Shown one piece after another: positions 8,453-16,991 of a stretch of DNA of 64,000 nucleotides. The notes beneath the pieces were generated by a model, which saw only the letters and a program-made list of their open reading frames with translations, did no database searches and was not told where the DNA came from. The stretch is from Rhodospirillaceae bacterium (GTDB lineage Bacteria; Pseudomonadota; Alphaproteobacteria; Rhodospirillales; Casp-alpha2). Within the stretch, counting starts at the first letter, position 1; each line of letters begins with the position of its first letter. Both the position numbers and the translations under genes were made by a program. Location of the stretch: assembly GCA_016845145.1 (NCBI GenBank), contig JAERTE010000112.1, positions 124,001-188,000 of the forward strand, read 5' to 3'.

Positions 8453-9075
8453 ACGCGCTTAGCGAGTTCGAAGCCAAGCGGTTGTTGGCGGACTATGGTG
8501 TGCCGATTTGCCGCGAAGTATTGGCCGATAGCGCCGAAACCGCCTGCCGGGCGGCAACCGAGATCGGATTTCCGGTCGTGCTCAAAGCCTGCGCGCCGGG
8601 CCTCGCCCACAAGACAGAGCACGGACTGGTGGAGCTCGGCGTCGCGAACGAGGGCGAAGTCGCAGCTGCCGTCCCCAGATTGCTGGACGCGAGCCCAAAC
8701 GTTCTGGTGCAGGAAATGGTTGTTGGCGAGCGTGAACTCATGCTCGGCATGAAGCGCGACCCGCAATATGGTCCCTGTGTTTCATTTGGGCTTGGCGGCA
8801 TTTTTGCCGAAGCTTTGAATGACGTGGCAATTGCGTTGACGCCCGTGAGTTATGCGGAGGCAGAGACATTACTAGACGAAATCCGGAGCGCCGCTGTTCT
8901 GGGGCCATATCGGGGCATGCAGGCGGTGGATCGTGAGAAATTGGCGTCGGCAATCGTCGGCATCGGGCGAATGGCGCTGGAACACCCGGAAATCGCTGAG
9001 GTGGACATCAATCCGCTGATCGTTACGAACGGTCGACCTGTTGCCGTTGATGCATTGGTAATCGTCGCAAAATAG
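8449..9075 (+). CDS. ADP-forming acyl-CoA synthetase, beta-like ATP-grasp subunit
   Basis: A 208-residue ATP-grasp domain. The start is FEAKRLLADYGVPICREVLA, the nucleotide-binding strands are GFPVVLKACAPGLAHKTEHG and NVLVQEMVVGERELMLGMKR, and the metal-binding end is VDINPLIVTNGRPVAVDALV. This matches the ATP-grasp_5 module of NDP-forming acyl-CoA synthetases. It overlaps the alpha-like gene by 4 bp and must act with it. The length is that of a free-standing beta subunit, so it is not truncated. Confidence 0.9.
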   Translation: MNALSEFEAKRLLADYGVPICREVLADSAETACRAATEIGFPVVLKACAPGLAHKTEHGLVELGVANEGEVAAAVPRLLDASPNVLVQEMVVGERELMLGMKRDPQYGPCVSFGLGGIFAEALNDVAIALTPVSYAEAETLLDEIRSAAVLGPYRGMQAVDREKLASAIVGIGRMALEHPEIAEVDINPLIVTNGRPVAVDALVIVAK

Positions 9076-9142
9076 CGAGATTTGTTTTTCCGAAGCGTCT
9101 GTATCATGCTTGTTGAACACAGAAACTGCTGTTCCGGGGGGG

Positions 9143-10300
9143 ATGGTGAACGAAGAAGAATTACAAGCGCACCAGCCGTTGGCGGGCGTGCGCGTGGTGG
9201 AAATCGGCACCAGCGTGGCGGCACCCTATGCGGCATGGATTTTGGGCAGCCTGGGCGCTGACGTGGTGAAGGTTGAACGACCCGGCCCCGGTGACGATGC
9301 GCGCCAGTGGGGGCGCATGTTTCCCGACGGCCAGTCGTCCTATTTTTCCGCCCTCAATCGCGACAAGCGCGGAATTACGGTCGATCTGACGGATGAGACG
9401 GAGCGCGCTTGGCTGCGGGAGTTTTGCCTCACCGAAGTGGATGTGGTGCTGCAGAACATGCGCCCGGGACGGGTTGATAAATACGGTCTTGGTGGTGATG
9501 AACTAACCGTAAGCAACCCACAACTGATCTATTGCAACCTGGGCGCTTTCGGTAAGGTCGGCCCGTTGAAGGAACGCCCGGGATATGACCCGCTGATGCA
9601 GGCTTACGGTGGCATCATGGCGATCACCGGCGAGGATGGCCGCCCGCCGATCCGGGTCGGCACCTCCATCGTCGATATGGGCACGGGGCTTTGGTGCGCT
9701 GTGGGGATATTGGCGGCGCTGCGTAGGCGCGATGAGACCGGCAAGGGTTGCGTCGTTGATGCGTCGCTCTATGAGACCGGCGTGGCGTGGATGACCAACT
9801 CGGTTGCTTCCGCCGGCGTCGATGGCCGCAATCCGGAACGCCAGGGGTCTGGCGCGCGTGGCATGGCGCCCTATCAGGCCTATGCGGCGTCGGATGGGCA
9901 CTTGGTCATCGCCGCACCCAATGATCGATTGTTCGAGCGATTAACGGGCGTGCTCGGCCACCCAGAATGGCTGCAAGATCCGCGCTTTCGTACCAACCAG
10001 GACCGCTACAATAATTTGCCGGAACTGAACGCGTTGATCGAACCCATCGTGGTGGCGCAACCCCGATCGTACTGGCAGGCGGAACTGGACAAAGTCGGCA
10101 TCCCGAACGCACCGGTGCAGCAGGTGTTGGAAATGATGGCCGATCCGCAGACGGAAGCGCTCGGTATTATCCAGGATGCGGATGGTGGGCCGAAGCTGAT
10201 GGGCATGCCATTGAGTTTTGATGGTGAGCGCCCGCCGCTCAGCCGCTACGCGCCGCATCTGGGTGAGCACAACGACGAGATCAAAGGGAAACAAGACTGA
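9143..10300 (+). CDS. CaiB/BaiF family (class III) CoA-transferase
   Basis: A class III CoA-transferase moves CoA between a donor thioester and a carboxylic acid. Recognisable parts are the N-terminal LAGVRVVEIGTSVAAPYAAW, the ADVVKVERPGPGDDAR loop, YFSALNRDKRGITVDL, and RVGTSIVDMGTG with the catalytic Asp at residue 178. I start at ATG 9143 (385 aa). An in-frame TTG at 9110 would add 11 residues without family homology. A run of seven G directly precedes the ATG. The gene ends in a TGATG overlap with the next crotonase. The acid substrate is unknown. Confidence 0.9.
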   Translation: MVNEEELQAHQPLAGVRVVEIGTSVAAPYAAWILGSLGADVVKVERPGPGDDARQWGRMFPDGQSSYFSALNRDKRGITVDLTDETERAWLREFCLTEVDVVLQNMRPGRVDKYGLGGDELTVSNPQLIYCNLGAFGKVGPLKERPGYDPLMQAYGGIMAITGEDGRPPIRVGTSIVDMGTGLWCAVGILAALRRRDETGKGCVVDASLYETGVAWMTNSVASAGVDGRNPERQGSGARGMAPYQAYAASDGHLVIAAPNDRLFERLTGVLGHPEWLQDPRFRTNQDRYNNLPELNALIEPIVVAQPRSYWQAELDKVGIPNAPVQQVLEMMADPQTEALGIIQDADGGPKLMGMPLSFDGERPPLSRYAPHLGEHNDEIKGKQD

Positions 10301-11094
10301 TGCGCATGGACTATGAGACGTACCACCTGGAACTGGTCGACGATCATATTCTGATTGTGATGATGGACCGGCCTGAGGTGCGCAACGCGAAGAACACGCA
10401 GATGGGCCTGGAGCAGAAGGAGATCTTCGAAGGGCTCTATCAAGATACCGAGGGTGTGCGCGTGGTGGTTCTGACCGGGCGCGGCGACAAGGCGTTTTGT
10501 GCGGGCGGTGACTTGAAGGAGCGCAAGGGCATGACCGATGCCCAATGGCGCTATCAGCATGCTGTCTATGAGCAAGGTGTGATGGCCATCCGAAATTGCC
10601 CGGTGCCGGTGATTGCGGCGGTCAATGGGGCGGCCTACGGAGGCGGTTGCGAGACGGCCATGAACGTTGATTTCGCCTATGCGTCCACCAACGCGCGCTT
10701 TGCGCTGACGGAAGTAACGCTGGGCATCATGCCGGGCGCCATGGGCACGCAAAACATGCCCAATGCGGTGGGTGAGCGCCGCGCCAAGGAGATCATATTC
10801 ACCGGTCGGCCGTTCTCCGCCCAAGAAGCCTACGAGTGGGGCTTGGTCAACAAGGTGTGTGAGCCAGAAAACCTGATGGACGAAACCTTGGATACGGCGC
10901 GCGCCATTGCTCGCAATGCACCGCAATCGATTATGAGGGCCAAGCGCTCGATCAGCGTCGCTACGCAAGTCGACCGCGCCACTGGATATCAGTTCGAACT
11001 GGAAGCATATAACAGACTGGTCGGAACCAAGGACCGGCACGAGGGCGTTTTGGCCTTCAACGAAAAACGCAAACCCAACTTCACGGGTGAATGA
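10300..11094 (+). CDS. enoyl-CoA hydratase/isomerase family protein
   Basis: A 264-residue crotonase. The first oxyanion loop is GDKAFCAGGDLKER and the second is NGAAYGGGCETAMNVDFAYA. ALTEVTLGIMPGAMG keeps a Glu at the Glu144-equivalent position, and AKEIIFTG keeps the second Glu. Both acids of a true hydratase are therefore present, in contrast to the other crotonase of the cluster at 6238. It is translationally coupled on both sides: TGATG with the CoA-transferase and ATGA with the lyase gene. Its likely job is hydration of an unsaturated acyl-CoA made by one of the acyl-CoA dehydrogenases. Confidence 0.9.
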   Translation: MRMDYETYHLELVDDHILIVMMDRPEVRNAKNTQMGLEQKEIFEGLYQDTEGVRVVVLTGRGDKAFCAGGDLKERKGMTDAQWRYQHAVYEQGVMAIRNCPVPVIAAVNGAAYGGGCETAMNVDFAYASTNARFALTEVTLGIMPGAMGTQNMPNAVGERRAKEIIFTGRPFSAQEAYEWGLVNKVCEPENLMDETLDTARAIARNAPQSIMRAKRSISVATQVDRATGYQFELEAYNRLVGTKDRHEGVLAFNEKRKPNFTGE

Positions 11095-12047
11095 TGGAGA
11101 GCATGATGACAGACAATATCGATGTTTTGGTTCATGAGATGGGCCTTCGTGACGGGCTACAGGCCATCGACACGATTTTCTCCACCGAAGGCAAAATGGC
11201 TTGGATCAAGCGCGAGGCCGAAGCCGGCGTGCCGCAAATCCAGGTCGGCTCCTTCGTGCCGCCAAAGCTGTTGCCGCAGATGGCGGACTCAGGCGAAGTG
11301 GTGCGGCAATCGATCAAGATTCCAGGCCTCATCGTTTCAGCTCTGGCGCCTAATCTGAAAGGTGCCGAGAACGCCATGGCTGCTGGCGCGCATCAGGTCG
11401 GCGTGGTGATGTCCGTCTCCGAAGCGCACAATATGTCGAATGTGCGTCGCTCCACGCAGGAATCATTGGACGATTTCGGCCGTATCGTCGAGTTCCGCGA
11501 CGCCCATCCCGAATATAAAGACGTCTGTCTGTCGGGCGGTATGGCGACGGCGTTTGGCTGTACGATTTCAGGCGCAGTGCCGTTGCCGGAAGTGATGCGC
11601 GTCGCGGAAGGTTTGCTCGAGCGTGGTGCGGACCGGTTGAGCGTTGCCGATACTGTGGGTTATGCCAATCCGGGCCAGGTGAAGGAACTGTTCGACGAGC
11701 TTTACCGCACGGTGGGCAACGATGTTGCCATCGGCGCGCACTTCCACGACACGCGCGGTTTGGGTCTCGCAAATGCTTTTGCGGCGTTCGAAGCCGGGGT
11801 GAGGGAACTAGATGCATCGCTGGGCGGGCTTGGCGGCTGCCCTTATGCGCCGGGTGCGAGCGGAAATATCGTCATGGAAGATTTGGTGTTCATGTTGGAA
11901 TCCATGGGCATGCGCACCGGCGTTGATTTGGATGGGTTGTTGGAGGCGCGAGAGATCATGGAGGGTCAGCTCAAAGGCGAGCCGGTGCACGGCACCTTCG
12001 CCAAGGCTGGCCTGCCACTGGGCTTCAAATACGCGTCCGCCGCCTAA
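11091..12047 (+). CDS. HMG-CoA lyase-family (DRE-TIM) acyl-CoA lyase
   Basis: 318 residues. The metal/catalytic start is HEMGLRDGLQ, compared with the usual 'EVGPRDGLQNE', so the family's conserved Pro and the final Asn-Glu pair are changed. The C-terminal loop GGLGGCPYAPGASGN is the HMG-CoA-lyase signature with the mobile catalytic Cys. GAHFHDTRGLGLANA supplies the His ligands. Family members cleave 3-hydroxy-3-methylacyl-CoAs (HMG-CoA, citramalyl-CoA and longer analogues). Placed after a CoA-transferase and a hydratase, it would be the carbon-carbon cleaving step. The ATG at 11091 overlaps the previous stop; ATGs at 11103 and 11106 after GGAGAGC are alternatives. Confidence 0.88.
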   Translation: MMESMMTDNIDVLVHEMGLRDGLQAIDTIFSTEGKMAWIKREAEAGVPQIQVGSFVPPKLLPQMADSGEVVRQSIKIPGLIVSALAPNLKGAENAMAAGAHQVGVVMSVSEAHNMSNVRRSTQESLDDFGRIVEFRDAHPEYKDVCLSGGMATAFGCTISGAVPLPEVMRVAEGLLERGADRLSVADTVGYANPGQVKELFDELYRTVGNDVAIGAHFHDTRGLGLANAFAAFEAGVRELDASLGGLGGCPYAPGASGNIVMEDLVFMLESMGMRTGVDLDGLLEAREIMEGQLKGEPVHGTFAKAGLPLGFKYASAA

Positions 12048-12060
12048 GGAACTTAATAGT

Positions 12061-13248
12061 ATGACCGACCAGCCCTTAAGCATGTCCCTGGAAGAGGACT
12101 ATGTGGAAATCCGCGAACAGGTGGCGAAGCTTTGCGAGGAGTTTCCCGGTGAATACTGGCGCAACTTGGAGAAACAACCGCCATCCGGCAGCTATCCGAC
12201 GGAGTTCATCGAGGCGTTGACGGATGCTGGTTACTTGGCTGCACTCATCCCCGAAGAATACGGCGGTGCCGGTTTGCCCGTGCGCGGCGGCGCGGTGATC
12301 TTGGAGACCATCAACCGTTACGGCTGCTCGGCCGCCGCTGGGCATGCGCAGATGTACACCATGGGGACGATCCTGCGGCACGGGTCGAAAAAGCAGAAAG
12401 ACCACTTCCTGCCGAAAATCGCATCTGGTGAATTGCGCCTGCAGGCCTTCGGCGTGACGGAACCCACCACCGGCTCCGACACCACCCAGATCAAGACCCG
12501 CGCGGACAAGCAAGGAAACGGCTACGTAGTCAACGGCCAGAAAGTCTGGACCAGCCGCGCCGCGCATTCCGATCTGATGCTGCTATTGGCCCGCACCACG
12601 CCCGCCGACCAAGTGGAGAAACGCACGCACGGGATTTCGACATTCTTGATCGATCTTAAGGAAGCGCAAAAGCACGGTTGCACGATTACGCCCATCGACG
12701 CGATGATCAATCACAACACCACGGAAGTGTTTTTCGACAATGTGCCGATCCCGGCGGATGCGTTGATCGGTGAAGAAGGGCGGGGGTTTCGATACATCTT
12801 GGACGGCATGAATGCCGAGCGCTGCTTGACGGCATCTGAGTCCATCGGGTCTGGGCGCTATTTCACCGAGAAGTCGGTCGCCTACACATCAGAGCGGATC
12901 GTGTTCGATCGCCCCATCGGCCAAAACCAGGGTATCCAGTTTCCCATCGCCAAGGCGCACGCGCAGTTGGAGGCGGCGGAATTGATGGTACGCAAAGCCA
13001 CCGCCATGTTCGATGCCGGGCAGCCGTGTGGTGGCGAGGCCAATATGGCCAGGCTTTTGGCATCGGAAGCGGCGTGGGAATGCGGCGAGGCCTGTATGTC
13101 GGCGTACGGCGGCTTCGCCTTTGCGCGAGAGTACGATATCGAACGCAAATGGCGCGAAAGCCGTTTGTCGCGCACCGCTCCCATTTCGTCGAACTTGATT
13201 CTTAGCTATATTGGACAGCACATTTTGGGGATGCCGCGCTCGTACTAG
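12061..13248 (+). CDS. acyl-CoA dehydrogenase
   Basis: A 395-residue acyl-CoA dehydrogenase of full length, starting at an ATG preceded by AGGAAC. Recognisable are GYLAALIPEEYGGAGLPVRG, the FAD motif AFGVTEPTTGSDTTQIKTRA, YVVNGQKVWTSRAAHSDLML, FDRPIGQNQGIQFPIAKAHA and the C-terminal SAYGGFAFAREYDIERKWRE. The final helix has the SRTAPISSNLI pattern in place of 'iyeGTsei', a sub-branch I cannot tie to a substrate. It lies 13 bp after the lyase gene and 13 bp before the MmgE/PrpD gene, so it belongs to the same operon. Confidence 0.9.
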   Translation: MTDQPLSMSLEEDYVEIREQVAKLCEEFPGEYWRNLEKQPPSGSYPTEFIEALTDAGYLAALIPEEYGGAGLPVRGGAVILETINRYGCSAAAGHAQMYTMGTILRHGSKKQKDHFLPKIASGELRLQAFGVTEPTTGSDTTQIKTRADKQGNGYVVNGQKVWTSRAAHSDLMLLLARTTPADQVEKRTHGISTFLIDLKEAQKHGCTITPIDAMINHNTTEVFFDNVPIPADALIGEEGRGFRYILDGMNAERCLTASESIGSGRYFTEKSVAYTSERIVFDRPIGQNQGIQFPIAKAHAQLEAAELMVRKATAMFDAGQPCGGEANMARLLASEAAWECGEACMSAYGGFAFAREYDIERKWRESRLSRTAPISSNLILSYIGQHILGMPRSY

Positions 13249-13261
13249 GGAGGTTTTCATC

Positions 13262-14659
13262 ATGCAGGTTAGCGAACGGTTGGCCGATTGGGCCGCCAAC
13301 GTTTCATCCGAACATACGCCCGCAGCGCGACTGGCGGCCAAGCACGCCATTCTCGATGCCGTCGGTTGCATGGTCGCCGGCGCCGGTGATGAGGGCGCAG
13401 CCATGGTGCGCAATGCCGTTAACGGCTTGGGTGCCGGAGACAGCGTGGTTGCCGGCCGGTTGGCGAAAACCAGCGCGTCCTACGCGGCGTTGACCAACGG
13501 CATGTCAGCACACTCCCTGGATTTCGATGACACTTTCATGGAGGCCGTCACGCATGCCTCTGCATCGTTGGTGCCGGCATTGTTCGCCCTTGGCGATGAA
13601 CTCGACGCGAGTGGCGACGCCATTATTGATGCCTATATCGTCGGCTTGGAAATTCACGGCGCGCTGGGTCTAGCACTCAATCGCTCGCACTACGAACAAG
13701 GTTGGCACGCGACCGCGACGCTCGGCGTTATCGGCACGGCGGCGGCGTGCGCACGTTTGATGGGCCTCGACCAAGGTCGTTTTGCTCACGCCATGAATTT
13801 GGCGTTGTCGTCGTCCGCCGGGACCAAGGTGCAGTTCGGCTCCATGGCCAAACCGCTGCACGCGGGGCTTGCCGCCAAGAACGCCATTGAAGCGGCTAAA
13901 TTGGCCGCTGCCGGTGTGCAGGGCCACGCGGCAGCATTCGATGGTCCGATGGGGTTGTTGGAGATGTATGGCGGACCGAATCCGCCCGGCTGGGATGCGG
14001 CGTTTGCCAAGCTGGGCGACCCGCTGGCAATTGAGCGTCAAGGTTTGACGGTGAAACGGTTTCCTTGTTGCGCGGCGACACACCGGGCGCTTGACTGCGT
14101 GCTGCGGCTGCGTGAAGAGCATGGATTTGGCATCGACGATGTCGGCGCGGTAGACGTGCAGGTGCGCAAAGGCCATGTACAGAACCTCCGCTATTTGACC
14201 CCGGAAAACGAGTTCGAAGCGCGCTTCTCCATGCAATATTGCGTTGCCGTAGCGCTGACGTCGGGCACTGTTAGCCTGTCCGACTTCACGCCGTCAGCCG
14301 TGATTCGCCCGGAAATTCGCAAGCGGTTTGGCATGATCGAAATGCGCGCCCATGACATTGAGGGAGAATCCGAGGCCGATCCGATCCCCAGCATCGTCAC
14401 CATCATCTTGAAGGATGGCCGACAGATGGAAACCCGCCAGGAATACCAAAAGGGTGAACCCGCGAATCCGCTTAACGAAGCGGAACGGCAAGCTAAGTTT
14501 ACCGACTGCTGCACCGGCTTTCTGCCTGATGCCGATATCGACGCACTACAACGTGCGATCCGTAATTTGCAGGATATGGAATCGATCCGTGAGTGCACCC
14601 GGTTGTTACGCTTTGAGGCCGGAGCCGACCGGGGCGAGCGTTTCGAGCGGCGCGCTTAG
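13262..14659 (+). CDS. MmgE/PrpD family protein
   Basis: 465 residues of the MmgE/PrpD family, which includes 2-methylcitrate dehydratase, cis-aconitate decarboxylase and many uncharacterised catabolic enzymes. The N-terminal part KHAILDAVGCMVAGAGDEGA, the SLDFDDTFMEAVTHASASLV block and KRFPCCAATHRALDCVL are characteristic. The start ATG at 13262 follows AGGGAGG with good spacing. It closes the CoA operon and faces the LysR gene with 4 bp between stops. In this context it may act on a tricarboxylate-like or branched hydroxy-acid, but the reaction is not predictable. Confidence 0.88.
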   Translation: MQVSERLADWAANVSSEHTPAARLAAKHAILDAVGCMVAGAGDEGAAMVRNAVNGLGAGDSVVAGRLAKTSASYAALTNGMSAHSLDFDDTFMEAVTHASASLVPALFALGDELDASGDAIIDAYIVGLEIHGALGLALNRSHYEQGWHATATLGVIGTAAACARLMGLDQGRFAHAMNLALSSSAGTKVQFGSMAKPLHAGLAAKNAIEAAKLAAAGVQGHAAAFDGPMGLLEMYGGPNPPGWDAAFAKLGDPLAIERQGLTVKRFPCCAATHRALDCVLRLREEHGFGIDDVGAVDVQVRKGHVQNLRYLTPENEFEARFSMQYCVAVALTSGTVSLSDFTPSAVIRPEIRKRFGMIEMRAHDIEGESEADPIPSIVTIILKDGRQMETRQEYQKGEPANPLNEAERQAKFTDCCTGFLPDADIDALQRAIRNLQDMESIRECTRLLRFEAGADRGERFERRA

Positions 14660-14663
14660 TCCC

Positions 14664-15614
14664 TTATTTACCAACTTCGCTTCCCACTTCCATTTCGCCC
14701 AGAACGGTGAGCAATTCTTGATGCAGTTCTTTTACGAACGCTTGGGCGAGGCGCGATAATGTGCGGTGAGCCGGTGTGAGGACGGCAAATCGATAACGCA
14801 GCGCCGGTTCCAACTGCACGAATTTGATGGCCTCGTCTTTTGGCTCGGTCATGCGGTATATCCATGCGCTCAATGGACTGAAGACTGCGTAGGCGAGGTT
14901 TTCTGCGACCAAGATATGTTGCGAGGCTCCATTCTGTAGCTCAAAGCGCGGATTGAAGTGGTGCCCGCCAGCGGCGAAAGCTTCACGCAATTGACGGGCA
15001 ATGAAGTGATCGGGCAGGAATGTTGCGCACGGACGGCCATCGAGATCGGCTGTCGTAACCATGCGTTGTTCTGCGAGTGGGTCGTCAGCAGGCAGGGCGC
15101 AGACGCAATTCGCCTCAATCGGTGTCGAGTTTATCAATTCGGATGGCTCACGCTGTTCGGCAAGGCCCACATCATATTGTTGCGAGGCAATGCGTTCGTA
15201 GATGAGCTCCGAGCTCTGGGAGATCAGAGAGAATGACGAAGTTTCATTCGCTCTGGCGAAACGGGCGATCAGGCGGGGTACGAAAAACTCGGCCAGTACC
15301 GGCATGGAGGCAATGCGGATAGAGCCAGCTTCGGCGCCCGATGCATCGCGCATGGAGCGCTCAAGGGTCGATATGCGATCAAGAATTTGCTGTGCTTCCG
15401 CCAACAGGAAGTGCGCCTCCGGTACCGGGTGCAAGCGCCCGCCCCGGCGTTCGAACAGCTCGTAGCCGATATCGTCTTCGAGACCGGAAATCGATGCGCT
15501 GACGGCTGGCTGAGTGCGGCCCAGATTGCGGGCGGCACGAGTAACAGAGTTGGTCAGCATGACCTCGCGGAAAACTTCAAGATGCCAGAGGTTCAACGTC
15601 TGATCCCATTGCAA
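14664..15614 (-). CDS. LysR family transcriptional regulator
   Basis: 316 residues. The N-terminal winged helix-turn-helix covers about residues 8-65 (FREVMLTNSVTRAARNLGRT, then QPAVSASISGLEDDIGYELF). A linker helix and a periplasmic-binding-protein-like effector domain follow. The only in-frame start giving a complete HTH is TTG at 15614, with TAGGG a few bases upstream, so this is a TTG start. The gene is divergent from the TAXI-TRAP operon at 15885 and convergent with the MmgE/PrpD gene. By the usual LysR layout it should control the transporter/oxidase operon. Confidence 0.92.
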   Translation of the reverse strand: MQWDQTLNLWHLEVFREVMLTNSVTRAARNLGRTQPAVSASISGLEDDIGYELFERRGGRLHPVPEAHFLLAEAQQILDRISTLERSMRDASGAEAGSIRIASMPVLAEFFVPRLIARFARANETSSFSLISQSSELIYERIASQQYDVGLAEQREPSELINSTPIEANCVCALPADDPLAEQRMVTTADLDGRPCATFLPDHFIARQLREAFAAGGHHFNPRFELQNGASQHILVAENLAYAVFSPLSAWIYRMTEPKDEAIKFVQLEPALRYRFAVLTPAHRTLSRLAQAFVKELHQELLTVLGEMEVGSEVGK

Positions 15615-15757
15615 TCGCCCTATAAGAAATTTTTATCAATATAGAAAAATTAATAATTTGAATCAATGGCACGCCTGATGGAAGATGGGTTCAATAGGGA
15701 GGAAGGAGCGCGCATCGGATGAATTCTATCCGATGTCATTCGTTGTCTTTTTATTGA

Positions 15758-15771
15758 TAGAGAACTCTCTA
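15758..15771. promoter_or_regulatory. inverted repeat in the LysR/TAXI intergenic region
   Basis: TAGAGA (15758-15763), a 2-bp centre and TCTCTA (15766-15771) form a 6-bp-arm inverted repeat between the divergent LysR and TAXI genes. It is a plausible operator half-site pair, found by eye. The rest of the 270-bp spacer contains AT-rich stretches but no promoter I can place with confidence. Confidence 0.3.
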
Positions 15772-15884
15772 GGACGATTTGAAGGGTATTTTCCCTTCGA
15801 GCCGAGACGGTCTTCGGTTGTCGCGATCTGTCAGCCGGGGAGACATAATAACTGGAATGCGCATCCACACAGAGGAGGAATAGC

Positions 15885-16880
15885 ATGAAATTCCAAACTA
15901 AACTGACCATGGCGTTGGTCGCCGGCCTTATGGCTGTTGGCAGCGTCGCCCAGGCCCAGGACATGAAGTTCTGGCGCATCGGCACCGGCGGCGCCGGTGG
16001 CACATATTTCCCCATTGGCGGCCTGATCGCCAATGCGATCTCCAACCCTCCGGGCTCGCGCCCGTGCGACAAAGGCGGTAGCTGCGGCGTCGCGGGGCTC
16101 GTTGCCATCGCGGTTTCGACCAACGCCTCGGTTGCTAACATGAACGCCATCCACGCCGGTCAGCTCGATGCCGGCCTCGCTGGTGCGCAGAGCGTTACTC
16201 AAGGCTTTGAGGGCTCCGGCAAGTTCAAAGGCAACAAGAAGGATAAGGTCCGCGTTATTGCTAACCTGTATCCGGAAGACATGCACCTGGTGCTGAAAAA
16301 GGGCATGAAGCTCGACCGCCTGACAGACCTCAACGGCAAGAAAATCGGCGTTGCGGCAGCGGGTTCGGGAACGCAGGTTTCGGTCCGCCAGATTCTTAAG
16401 CACTACAGCATCAAAGCTGATGAGAACGAGTTGAACTTGGGTCAGAGCAAGCAGCGTCTTGCTGATGGCCAGTTGGACGCTTTCTTCTATGCTGGTGGCA
16501 CGCCGTTTGCGGCTCTGATTGAGCTGGGCTCGACCAAGGGTTTTGATCTCTACAAGTTCAAGCCCGACGAAATCAAAGCGATCAACAAGATCATTCCTTA
16601 CTATGTCCCGTCGGTGATCTCGGCTGGCACATACGAGAACATCACGACCGACACCCCGACCGTAGCGGTCAACGGCCAGTTGGTAACCAACGTCGATCAG
16701 CCGGCTGACTTGGTTTACAACATCACCAAAGCGTTGTGGAACAAGAACACCCGCAAGCTGCTGGATAAAGGTCATCCGAAGGGCAAAGTCATCCGCATGG
16801 AGACGGCCCTCAAGGGTGTGCTGATCCCGCTGCACCCGGGTGCCGAGAAGTTCTACAAAGAAAAAGGCATGATCAAATAA
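15885..16880 (+). CDS. TAXI-family TRAP transporter substrate-binding protein
   Basis: 331 residues. A signal peptide of about 24 residues ends in AQAQ, so the protein is periplasmic. WRIGTGGAGGTYFPIGGLIA is the hallmark of TAXI (TRAP-associated extracytoplasmic immunogenic) receptors. Two lobes follow, with KKIGVAAAGSGTQVSVRQIL and FFYAGGTPFAALIEL. Known TAXI ligands include glutamate, 2-oxoglutarate and other organic acids. AGAGGAGGAATAGC precedes the ATG. It is followed by a strong stem-loop and then the fused membrane subunit. The abundance of Lys/Asn codons ending in C suggests strong expression, as expected for a receptor needed in excess. Confidence 0.95.
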   Translation: MKFQTKLTMALVAGLMAVGSVAQAQDMKFWRIGTGGAGGTYFPIGGLIANAISNPPGSRPCDKGGSCGVAGLVAIAVSTNASVANMNAIHAGQLDAGLAGAQSVTQGFEGSGKFKGNKKDKVRVIANLYPEDMHLVLKKGMKLDRLTDLNGKKIGVAAAGSGTQVSVRQILKHYSIKADENELNLGQSKQRLADGQLDAFFYAGGTPFAALIELGSTKGFDLYKFKPDEIKAINKIIPYYVPSVISAGTYENITTDTPTVAVNGQLVTNVDQPADLVYNITKALWNKNTRKLLDKGHPKGKVIRMETALKGVLIPLHPGAEKFYKEKGMIK

Positions 16881-16897
16881 TTGGTCATTTCGTTGCC

Positions 16898-16924
16898 GAA
16901 GGCGGGTCTTTAAGGCCCGCCTTC
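16898..16924 (+). promoter_or_regulatory. intercistronic stem-loop between receptor and permease genes
   Basis: GAAGGCGGG (16898-16906) pairs perfectly with CCCGCCTTC (16916-16924) around a 9-nt loop, with no U-run afterwards. Such hairpins downstream of binding-protein genes usually stabilise the 5' mRNA or partly attenuate transcription, giving more receptor than permease (inference). Confidence 0.6.
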
Positions 16925-16991
16925 GTTGCAACGGTCTCGATTTTTTTCGTTAAGCTCTTTTATTTCTTAATCCGTACAGGTGGAGACGGAC

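Noticed and set aside
11812-12060. 83-codon upstream extension of the acyl-CoA dehydrogenase at 12061
   Set aside because: It lies in another frame over the lyase gene and has Arg/Trp/Cys-rich noncoding composition; the ATG at 12061 with AGGAAC fits the family start.
15831-16931. 366-codon open frame on the minus strand across the TAXI receptor gene
   Set aside because: It is the antisense shadow of a clearly recognisable receptor with signal peptide. GC-rich third positions on the plus strand keep the opposite frame open.
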